Shown here: one piece after another, positions 1-5,599 of the stretch
Numbering within the stretch: the first letter of the stretch is position 1
Layout of the letters: each line of letters begins with the position of its first letter
Assembly (NCBI GenBank): GCA_030613225.1
Contig: JAUWMJ010000095.1
Location: forward strand, 1-8,798
Direction of reading: 5' to 3'
DNA length: 8,798 bases
From: Desulfobacterales bacterium
GTDB taxonomy: Bacteria; Desulfobacterota; Desulfobacteria; Desulfobacterales; JAUWMJ01
The notes under the pieces: generated by a model
The model's input: only the letters and a program-made list of their open reading frames with translations
What the model was told of the DNA's origin: nothing
Database searches by the model: none
Program-made: the position numbers and the translations under genes

Positions 1-135
1 AACGGGAAAACCAAAGAGCTTGCTGCTGCTTTGATGCTCAAGGCTTTTGAATCGTTTGGGATAAATATTTACGATGTATCAGATAGTCAGTTAAAGATAG
101 AGCTTATCGGAAGTCAATCTCATCCTGTTCAGTAA
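1..135 (+). CDS. 3' end of an unidentified gene
   Basis: The window opens inside a reading frame that runs 44 codons and stops at TAA 133-135. The visible tail begins NGKTKELAAALML and ends SQSHPVQ. It looks like the alpha/beta end of a soluble protein, with an amphipathic helix followed by a short strand-rich stretch (INIYDV, LKIELIG). I do not recognise the family and the start lies outside the window. It is on the same strand as pgsA, 185 bases upstream of it, with a repeat element in between, so co-transcription is possible but not shown. Confidence 0.6.
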   Translation, partial: NGKTKELAAALMLKAFESFGINIYDVSDSQLKIELIGSQSHPVQ

Positions 136-142
136 TGAATTT

Positions 143-294
143 GAGGCGGTTTCAAAATGTTCAATTTTGTTCGAGATCAAGGAAGGCGATCCGCCTGAGG
201 CGGATTAACCACAGGAATACATGTAGTATTTCGAGGATTAAAATTTGAGCCTGACGCAGATATCGGACAAAAGGGGACGTTTTGAAATTGGCTC
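143..294. repeat. palindromic intergenic repeat with imperfect terminal inverted repeats
   Basis: The 28-base left end (143-170) matches the reverse complement of the right end (267-294) at about 21 of 28 positions, with the core TTTCAAAA and TTTTGT conserved. Inside lie a perfect hairpin ATCCGCC-TGA-GGCGGAT (189-205) and a smaller one AATAC-ATGTA-GTATT (216-230). There is no ORF in it. The size and structure fit a MITE-like or REP-like dispersed repeat that would fold when transcribed between the upstream gene and pgsA. That it is dispersed in the genome is inference, because only one copy is visible here. Confidence 0.6.
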
Positions 295-320
295 ATTCGT
301 AAAAATCGAACCCATCAGAT

Positions 321-878
321 ATGGCAATAAACATTCCTAACATTTTAACACTTATCAGGATTTTGCTTACACCTTTGTTCGTTATTTTCCTGTTGAAAAA
401 TCTTTATTCCTCAGCATTGATAGTGTTTACCATAGCAGGCATCAGTGACGGTCTGGACGGCTTTATTGCAAGATGTTTCAATCAGCATACAACACTGGGA
501 GCTTATCTCGATCCCATTGCAGACAAGCTTCTTTTAACTGCCGCTTATGTGTCTCTTGCGATTTTAAATATCATTCCACCATGGTTGACGGTAATTGTAA
601 TAAGCCGCGATGTTTTGATAGCTATCGGAATGTTTATTTTTGCAATGACAAATATAAGAGTTGAAATAAAACCAAGCATTGTCAGTAAATGTACCACAGC
701 GGCGCAGCTTTTGACTGTTTTTCTCACCCTCCTTCAAACAGAAATTCAAGGTGTTTCATCAATAGCATATTCACTTTACTGGCTGACAGCGGTGCTGACT
801 ATCATGTCCGGTTTGCATTATGTTTACAAGGGGCTGAATATTCTTCAGAATGCCATGATAAACAACCATGCAGGGTAA
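321..878 (+). CDS. pgsA: CDP-diacylglycerol--glycerol-3-phosphate 3-phosphatidyltransferase
   Basis: A 185-aa integral membrane enzyme of the CDP-alcohol phosphatidyltransferase family. Family knowledge: it condenses CDP-diacylglycerol with glycerol-3-phosphate to phosphatidylglycerophosphate and CMP, the committed step to phosphatidylglycerol and cardiolipin, at the inner membrane. The complete signature D-x2-D-G-x2-A-R-x8-G-x3-D-x3-D is present: D43, D46, G47, A50, R51, G60, D64 and D68, which hold the two metals and the CDP group. The start NIPNILTLIRILLTPLF is typical of PgsA, and hydrophobic segments fill the rest (about 10-25, 30-42, 70-105, 125-165). Length is normal for the family. 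The ATG at 321 has no strong Shine-Dalgarno, but the family-typical N-terminus begins there. It is chromosomal backbone, outside the mobile element. Confidence 0.93.
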   Translation: MAINIPNILTLIRILLTPLFVIFLLKNLYSSALIVFTIAGISDGLDGFIARCFNQHTTLGAYLDPIADKLLLTAAYVSLAILNIIPPWLTVIVISRDVLIAIGMFIFAMTNIRVEIKPSIVSKCTTAAQLLTVFLTLLQTEIQGVSSIAYSLYWLTAVLTIMSGLHYVYKGLNILQNAMINNHAG

Positions 879-911
879 TTAACCTGACAACGCAACTTAC
901 CAGCTCAATTT

Positions 912-930
912 AGAAGATGCTTCTTTTTTT
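912..930 (+). terminator. possible short rho-independent terminator after pgsA
   Basis: A small hairpin AGAAG-ATG-CTTCT (912-924) runs straight into a T tract (924-930), 34 bases after the pgsA stop. The stem is only 5 bp and not GC-rich, so termination may be partial. Confidence 0.45.
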
Positions 931-943
931 GTTACGAGCAATC

Positions 944-992
944 GTTGCAGGTTACGGGTTACGGGTTGCGGGTTACGAGATGCGGGTAACGA
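944..992. repeat. degenerate tandem heptamer repeat, left flank
   Basis: Seven consecutive 7-base units close to GTTACGG (GTTGCAG, GTTACGG, GTTACGG, GTTGCGG, GTTACGA, GATGCGG, GTAACGA). Read on the minus strand the unit is CCGTAAC, which resembles the GAAACCC/GCAACTC heptamers at 8608-8698 on the other side of the element. It lies between pgsA and the tRNA promoter and is not coding. Confidence 0.7.
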
Positions 993-1019
993 TAAATGTC
1001 GTTGTAAGGTCAATTTGCC

Positions 1020-1048
1020 TTGACACGAAAATAAGCCGGTGGTATCTG
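1020..1048 (+). promoter_or_regulatory. likely promoter of tRNA-Val
   Basis: A perfect TTGACA (1020-1025) is followed after 17 bases by TATCTG (1043-1048), a weak -10. Predicted transcription would start around 1055, just before the tRNA 5' end at 1063. The position supports the call more than the -10 does. Confidence 0.55.
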
Positions 1049-1062
1049 AATGCAAAACATAC

Positions 1063-1137
1063 AGGCACGTAGCTCAGGGGGAGAGCGCTACCCTGACACG
1101 GTAGAAGTCGGTGGTTCAAATCCACTCGTGCCTACCA
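1063..1137 (+). tRNA. tRNA-Val (anticodon GAC)
   Basis: A full cloverleaf can be drawn. Acceptor AGGCACG/CGTGCCT (1063-1069/1127-1133); D arm GCTC/GAGC (1072-1075/1083-1086); anticodon stem CTACC/GGTAG (1088-1092/1100-1104) with loop CTGACAC and anticodon GAC at 1095-1097; variable AAGTC; T arm GGTGG/CCACT around TTCAAAT (1110-1126); discriminator A1134; encoded CCA 1135-1137. It reads Val codons GUC/GUU. It is the integration target: everything from base 1093 onward is duplicated at 8236-8280, so the 3' part of the working gene was supplied by the element without changing the tRNA. Confidence 0.95.
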
Positions 1138-1170
1138 GAAAAATCAAGGGGTTACAGCATTAGCTGTAGC
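1093..1170. repeat. attL: 78-bp direct repeat, left copy
   Basis: Identical to 8236-8313 over 78 bases, from the anticodon loop of tRNA-Val through CCA to inside the terminator hairpin. Base 1092 (C versus A at 8235) and base 1171 (T versus C at 8314) end the identity. The crossover lies somewhere within. The anticodon loop start is a usual site class for tyrosine integrases that use tRNA genes. Confidence 0.93.
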
Positions 1171-2283
1171 TCCTTTTTTAGTGTTTGCTACCATTTTGCT
1201 ACCACTTGTCTCAAAAATTGCCTTTTCAAGCCTGCAAGCAGACTCTTGATTTACCTCTTTCATCAAGTGAGCATACACGTTTAATGTAACCGTTGGACTT
1301 GAATGTCCGAGTTGAGTTTGAATGTATTTTGGGTTTTCTCCTTGCTCAATTAAAAGGCTTGCATAGGTATGTCTTAGGTCATGGAATCTGATTTTAGATA
1401 GTCCAGAAGCCTTTAAAGAGGGTTTAAAATGCCTTTTTACAAGATTGTTGTGATTAATTGGCCTGCCGGCATTATTGGGGAATACAAGGTCAAGGTCATT
1501 TGGTGGACAAGCTATTTTCCATTTTTTAAGTTCTGCCATCATTGTAGGCCCTAAATCAATTTTCCGGTTTGAAGTTTTGGTTTTAACGTCATACCATTTC
1601 TGATTATTGAAAGTCCTTTGAATATGAATTTGACTATTGAACCAATCAACATCAGTCCATTTCAGTCCTAATAATTCACCCTGCCTTGCTCCGCTCATAA
1701 TTGCCAGCATGAAAAGGGTTCTGTATTTTTGATCAGTTTCAGCCTCAATGAGTGCGTTGATTTCGGCAGGAGTAAAAATCCTTATCTTCTGCTTTTTGGC
1801 TTCTCCTTGCCCTTTAGGTCTCTCCGCATCTCTGACCGGGTTATGGTCAATATATTTGTGTCTAACAGCATAAGCCATGATTTGGCCCAGGGTTACAAGT
1901 ATCTTTCTGAGGGTCAAGATATTCATACCCTTATTTTGCCGGTCTGTGATAAACTTCTCAATTCTTGCCGTGGTAATCACGTTGACCTTGAGATGGTCCA
2001 GTTCATGAAAATGGTTTTTGGTATGACCCTCGTAAACTGACCACGTTGATTCTCTGAGATTCGGTTTTTTGTAATTAAGCCAATCTTCTGCAACTTTGGC
2101 AAAAGTAGGAACCTTCTTATCAGGTAGGTAAATACCCCTTGCAAGCTGGTCTTCAATATCCCTCATTGCTTCTCTTGCCTTTTTCTTGGTCGTGCCCTTC
2201 GGTAATGTTTTCCAGCGCCTTTTACCATGATTGTCATAAAAATCTATAACATACCGGTTACGCCTTTTTGCAATACAAGCCAT
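1144..2283 (-). CDS. int: site-specific tyrosine recombinase (phage-type integrase)
   Basis: A 379-aa integrase that would catalyse attP x attB recombination at tRNA-Val. N-terminal arm-binding domain of the AP2-like type (about 1-50, RRNRYVIDFYDNHGKRRW); SAM-like core-binding domain (about 58-155); catalytic domain from about 165. The catalytic set is complete: R200 (SGARQGEL), K236 (KTSNRKI), H301-x-x-R304 (RFHDLRHTYASLL), H327 (LGHSS) and nucleophile Y337 (NVYAHL). The ATG at 2283 is preceded by GGGGGTGAG at good spacing. Residues 372-379 and the stop lie inside the att repeat, so the C-terminal tail is fixed by the attachment site. It is convergent with the tRNA. Its usual partner, an excisionase, is likely the HTH gene at 3143-3319, two genes upstream on the same strand. 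Confidence 0.96.
   Translation of the reverse strand: MACIAKRRNRYVIDFYDNHGKRRWKTLPKGTTKKKAREAMRDIEDQLARGIYLPDKKVPTFAKVAEDWLNYKKPNLRESTWSVYEGHTKNHFHELDHLKVNVITTARIEKFITDRQNKGMNILTLRKILVTLGQIMAYAVRHKYIDHNPVRDAERPKGQGEAKKQKIRIFTPAEINALIEAETDQKYRTLFMLAIMSGARQGELLGLKWTDVDWFNSQIHIQRTFNNQKWYDVKTKTSNRKIDLGPTMMAELKKWKIACPPNDLDLVFPNNAGRPINHNNLVKRHFKPSLKASGLSKIRFHDLRHTYASLLIEQGENPKYIQTQLGHSSPTVTLNVYAHLMKEVNQESACRLEKAIFETSGSKMVANTKKGATANAVTP
1148..1179 (+). terminator. tRNA-Val terminator (element-borne copy), overlapping int 3' end
   Basis: GGGGTTACAGC (1148-1158), loop ATTA, GCTGTAGCTCC (1163-1173), then T6 (1174-1179): an 11-bp stem containing two G-U pairs, 11 bases past the tRNA CCA. On the minus strand the same hairpin is followed by TTGATTTTTC, so it may also stop int transcription arriving from the right. 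Compared with the host copy at 8291-8321 it differs by one base in the stem (T1171). Confidence 0.85.
1185..1204. promoter_or_regulatory. candidate integrase arm-type sites, left (P' arm)
   Basis: Two direct copies of TTGCTACCA at 1185-1193 and 1196-1204, period 11 bp, 14 bases inside the element from the att repeat. The 18-mer TTGCTACCATTTTGCTAC (1185-1202) recurs exactly at 8086-8103 near the other end. Paired short direct repeats on both sides of a core fit arm-type binding sites of lambda-family integrases. The left pair lies inside int codons for KMVANT. Confidence 0.55.
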
Positions 2284-2289
2284 AAGCTC

Positions 2290-2334
2290 ACCCCCTTTCT
2301 CCCCGATTTATTTACCACGAGCCGGTGACCGGGG
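2290..2334 (-). promoter_or_regulatory. structured leader before int
   Basis: On the minus strand CCCCG (2334-2330) can pair with CGGGG (2305-2301), enclosing CCGG-TCA-CCGG (2332-2322). The run GGGGGTGAG that serves as the int ribosome-binding site follows directly and could compete for the same C-rich strand. The sequence CCCCGGTCAC is repeated in the leader of the winged-helix gene (5500s). Translational control of int is inferred. Confidence 0.4.
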
Positions 2335-2380
2335 TTTATCACTTTTTGACAGTCCTGATCTGGCCCGTGTTGTTTTATTG

Positions 2381-3121
2381 TTATTTTTTCTTGTTAGCAG
2401 TGCCTTTGACTTCTTTAACTTTCTTATCATTTTCGTTTATCCAAATACTAATTTCCTTCCCGGTATTTACATTGATATAAGGCTTTAAAGCTGCAACTAA
2501 CATCGGAAAGGCTATTCTAAGATCACCACAAGAATTTACACTGCTGGCGGTTATTTTCCATAGTGAATTCCATTTTTTTATCTTTTCATATTCGTTGAAA
2601 TCGTAAGCCTCAAGTATAATCATTTGTGTATAAGAGACGTGTGTGGTTGTAACAGGTACAAAGCCTGTTATTCCATAGGATGGTGTGTAAGTCGTTGTAC
2701 CAGAATATGTCCCATAATTGCCGTAAGTGTTAAGTGTCCCAGAAGTTCTCGAAGACGATATGCCGGTTTGACCGTATACCGGAAATGGAACAGTTTTTTG
2801 ATGTTCTCGCGGCTTGCTTATGGCGTAAAATAAACCAATTACTAAATCAGCCGAACGAGCATCATTTGTCCTGACATAACCTTTAGCAGCAAGCACTCTC
2901 TCGACATAACGTGCATACTCTTTGAACTGCAAATCTGTTTGGTCTATATCTTTAATCTCAGATGTTAAAATGTATTCTTTTTTAACGTTAAGTTCTTTTA
3001 ATAAATCACGAGGGCTGTCGTCAAAAGCACAAATTGAATCAACACCAACATTAATCCTCAGGCCACTACATGCCGACAAAAAAAAGACAATGATAAGAGT
3101 AAAAATTACTTGTAGTTTCAT
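2381..3121 (-). CDS. DUF4136-like outer-membrane lipoprotein
   Basis: A 246-aa predicted lipoprotein. Signal peptide MKLQVIFTLIIVFFLSAC ends in lipobox L15-S16-A17-C18; S19 after the Cys argues against inner-membrane retention. The body resembles DUF4136 proteins: a helical part with DLQFKEYARYVERVLAAKGY (about 63-82), ADLVIGLFYA (91-100), then LWKITASSV and a DLRIAFPMLVAALKPYI helix (about 187-216). Residues 114-155 are a low-complexity Gly/Thr/Tyr/Ser stretch, typical of this family between its strands. The tail is Lys-rich. Strong Shine-Dalgarno GGAGG before ATG 3121, 21 bases after the excisionase-like gene, so the two are probably one operon. Function of the family is unknown. Its place between xis-like and int genes marks it as cargo. 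Confidence 0.8.
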   Translation of the reverse strand: MKLQVIFTLIIVFFLSACSGLRINVGVDSICAFDDSPRDLLKELNVKKEYILTSEIKDIDQTDLQFKEYARYVERVLAAKGYVRTNDARSADLVIGLFYAISKPREHQKTVPFPVYGQTGISSSRTSGTLNTYGNYGTYSGTTTYTPSYGITGFVPVTTTHVSYTQMIILEAYDFNEYEKIKKWNSLWKITASSVNSCGDLRIAFPMLVAALKPYINVNTGKEISIWINENDKKVKEVKGTANKKK

Positions 3122-3142
3122 CTTTTCTCCTCCATAAAAAAA

Positions 3143-3319
3143 TTATTGCTTCGGTCGCCCTGGTTTTCGGTCAGCCACAAGCTTTAAGTCTTTTTCTTTA
3201 ATAATCCAGTCTCGCCCCATCTTTTTTGCCGGTAGTCTGCCAGCTTTAATGAGCGCTATAACTCGCTGATAGGTTATTCCTAACTTTCGCCCTGCTTCTA
3301 TTGTTGTTAAAAGTTTCAT
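3143..3319 (-). CDS. small HTH protein, candidate excisionase
   Basis: A 58-aa protein, ATG at 3319, stop TAA at 3143-3145. It reads MKLLTTIEAGRKLG, then a helix-turn-helix (about 5-28), then the wing AGRLPAKKMGRDWIIKEKDL, and a basic tail RKPGRPKQ. This is the MerR/HTH_17 pattern shared by excisionases and AlpA-like activators: helix-turn-helix, G-R-L-P-A-x-K, then W-x-I-x-x-x-D-L. No good Shine-Dalgarno is seen, but the promoter at 3368-3396 puts the transcript start about 40 bases upstream. It is followed by the lipoprotein gene and then int on the same strand. An excisionase/directionality role is inferred from fold and location; a transcription factor is the alternative. Confidence 0.8.
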   Translation of the reverse strand: MKLLTTIEAGRKLGITYQRVIALIKAGRLPAKKMGRDWIIKEKDLKLVADRKPGRPKQ

Positions 3320-3367
3320 ATTATCATAATTATTATGGTTTTATATTTTGGAAATATATTGCTTTTA

Positions 3368-3396
3368 ACTATAAACCACGGTAAATAGTTTGTCAA
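3368..3396 (-). promoter_or_regulatory. strong leftward sigma-70-type promoter
   Basis: On the minus strand TTGACA (3396-3391), 17-bp spacer, TATAGT (3373-3368). -35 is perfect and -10 matches 5 of 6. Expected start near 3361, 40 bases before the excisionase-like ATG. It probably drives the xis-like gene, the lipoprotein and perhaps int. Confidence 0.8.
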
Positions 3397-3411
3397 GCTT
3401 TATTAAAGCTT
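3395..3411. promoter_or_regulatory. operator-like palindrome between divergent promoters
   Basis: AAGCTTTA-T-TAAAGCTT is a perfect 17-base palindrome. It touches the -35 of the leftward promoter (3391-3396) and ends one base before the -35 of the rightward promoter (3413-3418). A dimeric repressor or activator bound here would contact both. It could also form a hairpin followed by four T's on the plus strand. Confidence 0.5.
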
Positions 3412-3412
3412 T

Positions 3413-3441
3413 TTGACCTAAATGTATAGTTGTGATAGTAT
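3413..3441 (+). promoter_or_regulatory. rightward promoter of the secreted-protein gene
   Basis: TTGACC (3413-3418, 5 of 6), 17-bp spacer, TAGTAT (3436-3441, 4 of 6). It lies about 65 bases before the chosen ATG at 3506 and back to back with the leftward promoter. Confidence 0.5.
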
Positions 3442-3505
3442 TAAAATTAAAATCTATTTCCTAAAATCAAAGACAAATTTTGTTTTTAACGGAAAGGAAA
3501 CAGCA

Positions 3506-4111
3506 ATGAAATTTTCAAAGACAACATTTATATTAATTCTATGTTGTATATGCAGTTCTTTATCTTTTGCCGAAGAAATAGACTCAGCCACAGCTTATAA
3601 GCTTAAGCTGGATTATGCGCATTTCAAGAAAATTGAAGGATTCGGATTTGTTAGGGTTTTTCTAGGTCGCAATTCCAGTAAATTAGGCTTATCAGAAAAT
3701 AAACTTACAGATTATGCAAAATTAAAATTTAAAAATAACTTCGCCGGAATAAAAATATTTACGCCTGATAAATTCGCAGAATTATGTGCTGAAGAACGTT
3801 CAAAGACAAATACCAAAAAAACGTTAAGCGACCATTTTTACTGTTCCAGCGAAAGAATAGGTTATATTGAGTTTAATATTTTTTCAGCTGGAATTGATTA
3901 TCCAATTGCCTATTATGTCAGTTGTAAATCTGGGTATCTAAAGCACTATCCTTTATTAGAAGGGGGTATGGAGTGTTGCCCTATAACCTGGGAAAAAGCG
4001 CATTTATTCATCGATTCAAAAGAGAACGCTCAAGACAGAATAAAAAGAATTATAAATTATCAGATAGAGAATCTTGCAATTGATTTTTTTAAAGCCAGAT
4101 GTCATTTATAA
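3506..4111 (+). CDS. secreted Cys-rich protein of unknown function (cargo)
   Basis: A 201-aa protein from ATG 3506, chosen because AAGGA lies 7 bases upstream and a classical signal peptide starts there (MKFSKTTFILILCCICSSLSFA, predicted cleavage after A22 before EEIDS). An upstream in-frame ATG at 3422 overlaps the promoter -10 and would bury the signal. The mature part is basic and has six cysteines (94, 113, 140, 157, 158, 199), suiting disulphides in the periplasm. Visible stretches include GFGFVRVFLGR, LGLSENKLTDYAKLKFKNNFAGI and YPIAYYVSCKSGYL. I do not recognise a characterised family. It is the only clear rightward gene in the element and is AT-rich like many cargo genes. Export to the periplasm is well supported; the activity is unknown. 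Confidence 0.8.
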   Translation: MKFSKTTFILILCCICSSLSFAEEIDSATAYKLKLDYAHFKKIEGFGFVRVFLGRNSSKLGLSENKLTDYAKLKFKNNFAGIKIFTPDKFAELCAEERSKTNTKKTLSDHFYCSSERIGYIEFNIFSAGIDYPIAYYVSCKSGYLKHYPLLEGGMECCPITWEKAHLFIDSKENAQDRIKRIINYQIENLAIDFFKARCHL

Positions 4112-4324
4112 TTCTTTTTAGGCTTCCCACGACTCTTGAGCCGATACTTTGTTTCATCCCACCTATACGGACTTTGTTTTCTTTCGTCATTTATACACCA
4201 TTTCAGCCAGGTGCGTTAATCCGGCTAACAGATTGGATTAATGATTTTCAAAGAACGGCTTGTTTTCCGATGCCTATAAGAAAACAAAGGAGATTCATAA
4301 ATACAAAACCCCGGCAAGGTATAC

Positions 4325-4657
4325 TCATTTTAAAGCCTTGGCTATTTTCATACCTTCCTCAGTTAATATAATGCCGTGATTTTGTTTTCTTTGAGCAAGC
4401 CCCCTTTCAGCAAGCCTATCAAAAGATTTCACAATTGATACCGACGCAGCCTTATATTTATTGATGCCGATTTCTACCCTGTTAAATATTTGAGGTTTAC
4501 CACTCGTATGATATGGCCCTGGAGGATGGGCAGGAAAGTTGTAAACCTCTATCAGCACTTCGCTATTCGTAACATCTCCATATTCGGATAGTGGGCTCCG
4601 ATTGCGATAAGCTATTTTCAAGATTTCTTTTTGAAGTTTCGATAATCCCTTTACCAT
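4325..4657 (-). CDS. winged-helix-like DNA-binding protein
   Basis: A 110-aa protein, ATG at 4657 with a weak AAGG about 8 bases upstream. It begins VKGLSKLQKEILKIAYRNR, a helix typical of small winged-helix proteins. The end (about 66-110) has KAASVSIVKSFDRLAERGLAQRKQNHGIILTEEGMKIA: two helices, a turn at ERGL, a beta wing and a final T-x-E-G helix, as in MarR-like domains. Residues 30-60 (NSEVLIEVYNFPAHPPGPYHT) form a variable insert. It lies beside the repeat-rich region 4680-5030 and leftward like the right-hand operon. It could control replication, cargo or excision. The DNA-binding call is moderately sure and the role is unknown. Confidence 0.7.
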   Translation of the reverse strand: MVKGLSKLQKEILKIAYRNRSPLSEYGDVTNSEVLIEVYNFPAHPPGPYHTSGKPQIFNRVEIGINKYKAASVSIVKSFDRLAERGLAQRKQNHGIILTEEGMKIAKALK

Positions 4658-4685
4658 TCTACTGCCTTTTTAGGTGTATATAAAT

Positions 4686-4800
4686 TAGCCGTTCTTTATG
4701 TTCCGGGAAACTAGCCGTTTTTAATGAATAAACATATATCAAAGCATGCCGGTTCGCTGGTTTTTCATTGAATTTATGCACCGAAAAACGGCATTTTCGG
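4686..4800. repeat. direct and inverted repeats next to the iteron block
   Basis: Two direct copies, TAGCCGTTCTTTATG (4686-4700) and TAGCCGTTTTTAATG (4712-4726), 13 of 15 identical with period 26. Further on AAAAACGGC (4784-4792) is the inverse of GCCGTTTTT (4714-4722). CCGAAAA-ACGGCA-TTTTCGG (4781-4800) is a perfect 7-bp hairpin. With 4862-5030 this fills the 375-base gap between the two winged-helix genes; no gene is visible in it. Confidence 0.55.
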
Positions 4801-4861
4801 GTTAGTCACGCTTTCAAGTTCCAGGTTAAAAGATCCCTATGTATGGTAATACATGTTAATA

Positions 4862-5030
4862 CGGTTAAAATAGTACCCCTGAAACTGTTTTTCAAAAAAC
4901 TGCAAAAACACCACTTTAATCTTAGAGCCTGTACGATTTAATATGATTTTTTAGGGGTTCTGTTTTAATACCCCTGAAAGTTGTCCAGGGGTTCTGTTTT
5001 AACCGTGTGCAGGGGTTCTGTTTTAACCGT
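4862..5030. repeat. iteron-like repeat block, candidate replication origin
   Basis: CAGGGGTTCTGTTTTAACCG occurs at 4986-5005 and 5010-5029, exact, period 24. AGGGGTTCTGTTTTAA is at 4953-4968. An inverted relative, CGGTTAAAATAGTACCCCTG, is at 4862-4881, differing at 2 of 20 positions. The hexamer CCCCTG also appears alone at 4971, 5051 and 5101, the last two inside the 3' end of the next gene. The surrounding DNA is AT-rich. Directly repeated sites of about 20 bp beside a winged-helix gene are the layout of iteron origins in plasmids and phages. Replication function is inference; an operator array is the alternative. Confidence 0.6.
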
Positions 5031-5032
5031 TA

Positions 5033-5464
5033 CTATTTTCTTAAATTCCGCCCCTGGTATCCTTTCCGCACCCTCTTAGGCCGTGTTTCAAAAGGCTTTA
5101 CCCCTGGTCTCCATAATAAGTAATTGTCTGATAGTGCATATCTACTGCCATCGTGCTGACAACATCCGCCACGATAAATAATTTTCAAAAAACCTTTTTC
5201 AAGAAGATCATCAAGTGCCTTTGGGATATTTGAACGACTTATTTTGTATGTCTTCTCAAAAAGCGCATATGGTAGCTTAAGATTATCTAAGTTGGAAAAC
5301 TCGTATTTTTTTCTTTTACCTTTTCTAGAATTGTTTTTTATGGCCTTCCGGTTATCCAGGAATGCAATTATTATTTTCATCGCATTCTTGGTTAATGATA
5401 AGAACGCATCGGATTGGTATAATTCCCGCTCCCAGTAAAAACCGCCCTTTTTTATTTTTCCCAT
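5033..5464 (-). CDS. winged-helix protein, candidate replication initiator
   Basis: A 143-aa basic protein from ATG 5464, chosen because GGGGGAG stands just upstream. A longer frame to 5542 lacks a ribosome-binding site and would read through the leader hairpin. Visible parts: N-terminal FYWERELYQSDAFLSL, helix KNAMKIIIAFLDNR, a Lys/Arg/Asn-rich linker (about 41-54), helix-turn-helix LPYALFEKTYKISRSNIPKALDDLLEKGFL (about 64-93), wing IIYRGGCCQHDGSRYALS and a very basic tail (RPKRVRKGYQGRNLRK). The helix-turn-helix and wing resemble those of plasmid and phage initiators. Iteron-like repeats begin two bases after its stop, and CCCCTG copies sit inside its last 25 codons. It has none of the motifs of a helicase, primase or rolling-circle Rep. 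A repressor is the main alternative. Confidence 0.7.
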   Translation of the reverse strand: MGKIKKGGFYWERELYQSDAFLSLTKNAMKIIIAFLDNRKAIKNNSRKGKRKKYEFSNLDNLKLPYALFEKTYKISRSNIPKALDDLLEKGFLKIIYRGGCCQHDGSRYALSDNYLLWRPGVKPFETRPKRVRKGYQGRNLRK

Positions 5465-5468
5465 CTCT

Positions 5469-5505
5469 CCCCCGGATTTGAAATGGCCGGTACCGTGACC
5501 GGGGG
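5469..5505 (-). promoter_or_regulatory. leader hairpin before the winged-helix gene
   Basis: On the minus strand CCCCCGG (5505-5499) pairs perfectly with CCGGGGG (5475-5469), enclosing 23 bases that include GGTACC. The 3' arm contains the G-rich ribosome-binding site of the ATG at 5464, so folding would hide it. The 5' arm shares CCCCGGTCAC with the int leader. Confidence 0.5.
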
Positions 5506-5599
5506 GACACGTTATCTTTTCACTGATTACAGCGCCGACCATGTATTTTTATCTCAATTTTAACTGCCCCTATATGCTACTATACCTTGAAAATATATC

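Noticed and set aside
1729..2040. 103-codon plus-strand ORF
   Set aside because: Lies wholly antisense within the integrase catalytic and core-binding coding sequence, which has all catalytic residues.
3422..3505. 28-residue N-terminal extension of the secreted protein
   Set aside because: It would overlap the -10 region and place a signal peptide internally; the ATG at 3506 has AAGGA and starts the signal directly.
4099..4371. 90-codon plus-strand ORF overlapping the end of the secreted-protein gene
   Set aside because: No Shine-Dalgarno, unlike any protein I know, and it runs antisense into the winged-helix gene at 4325-4657.
5465..5542. 26-residue N-terminal extension of the winged-helix protein
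   Set aside because: The upstream start has no ribosome-binding site and the extension translates the GC-rich leader hairpin; GGGGGAG before ATG 5464 fits better.
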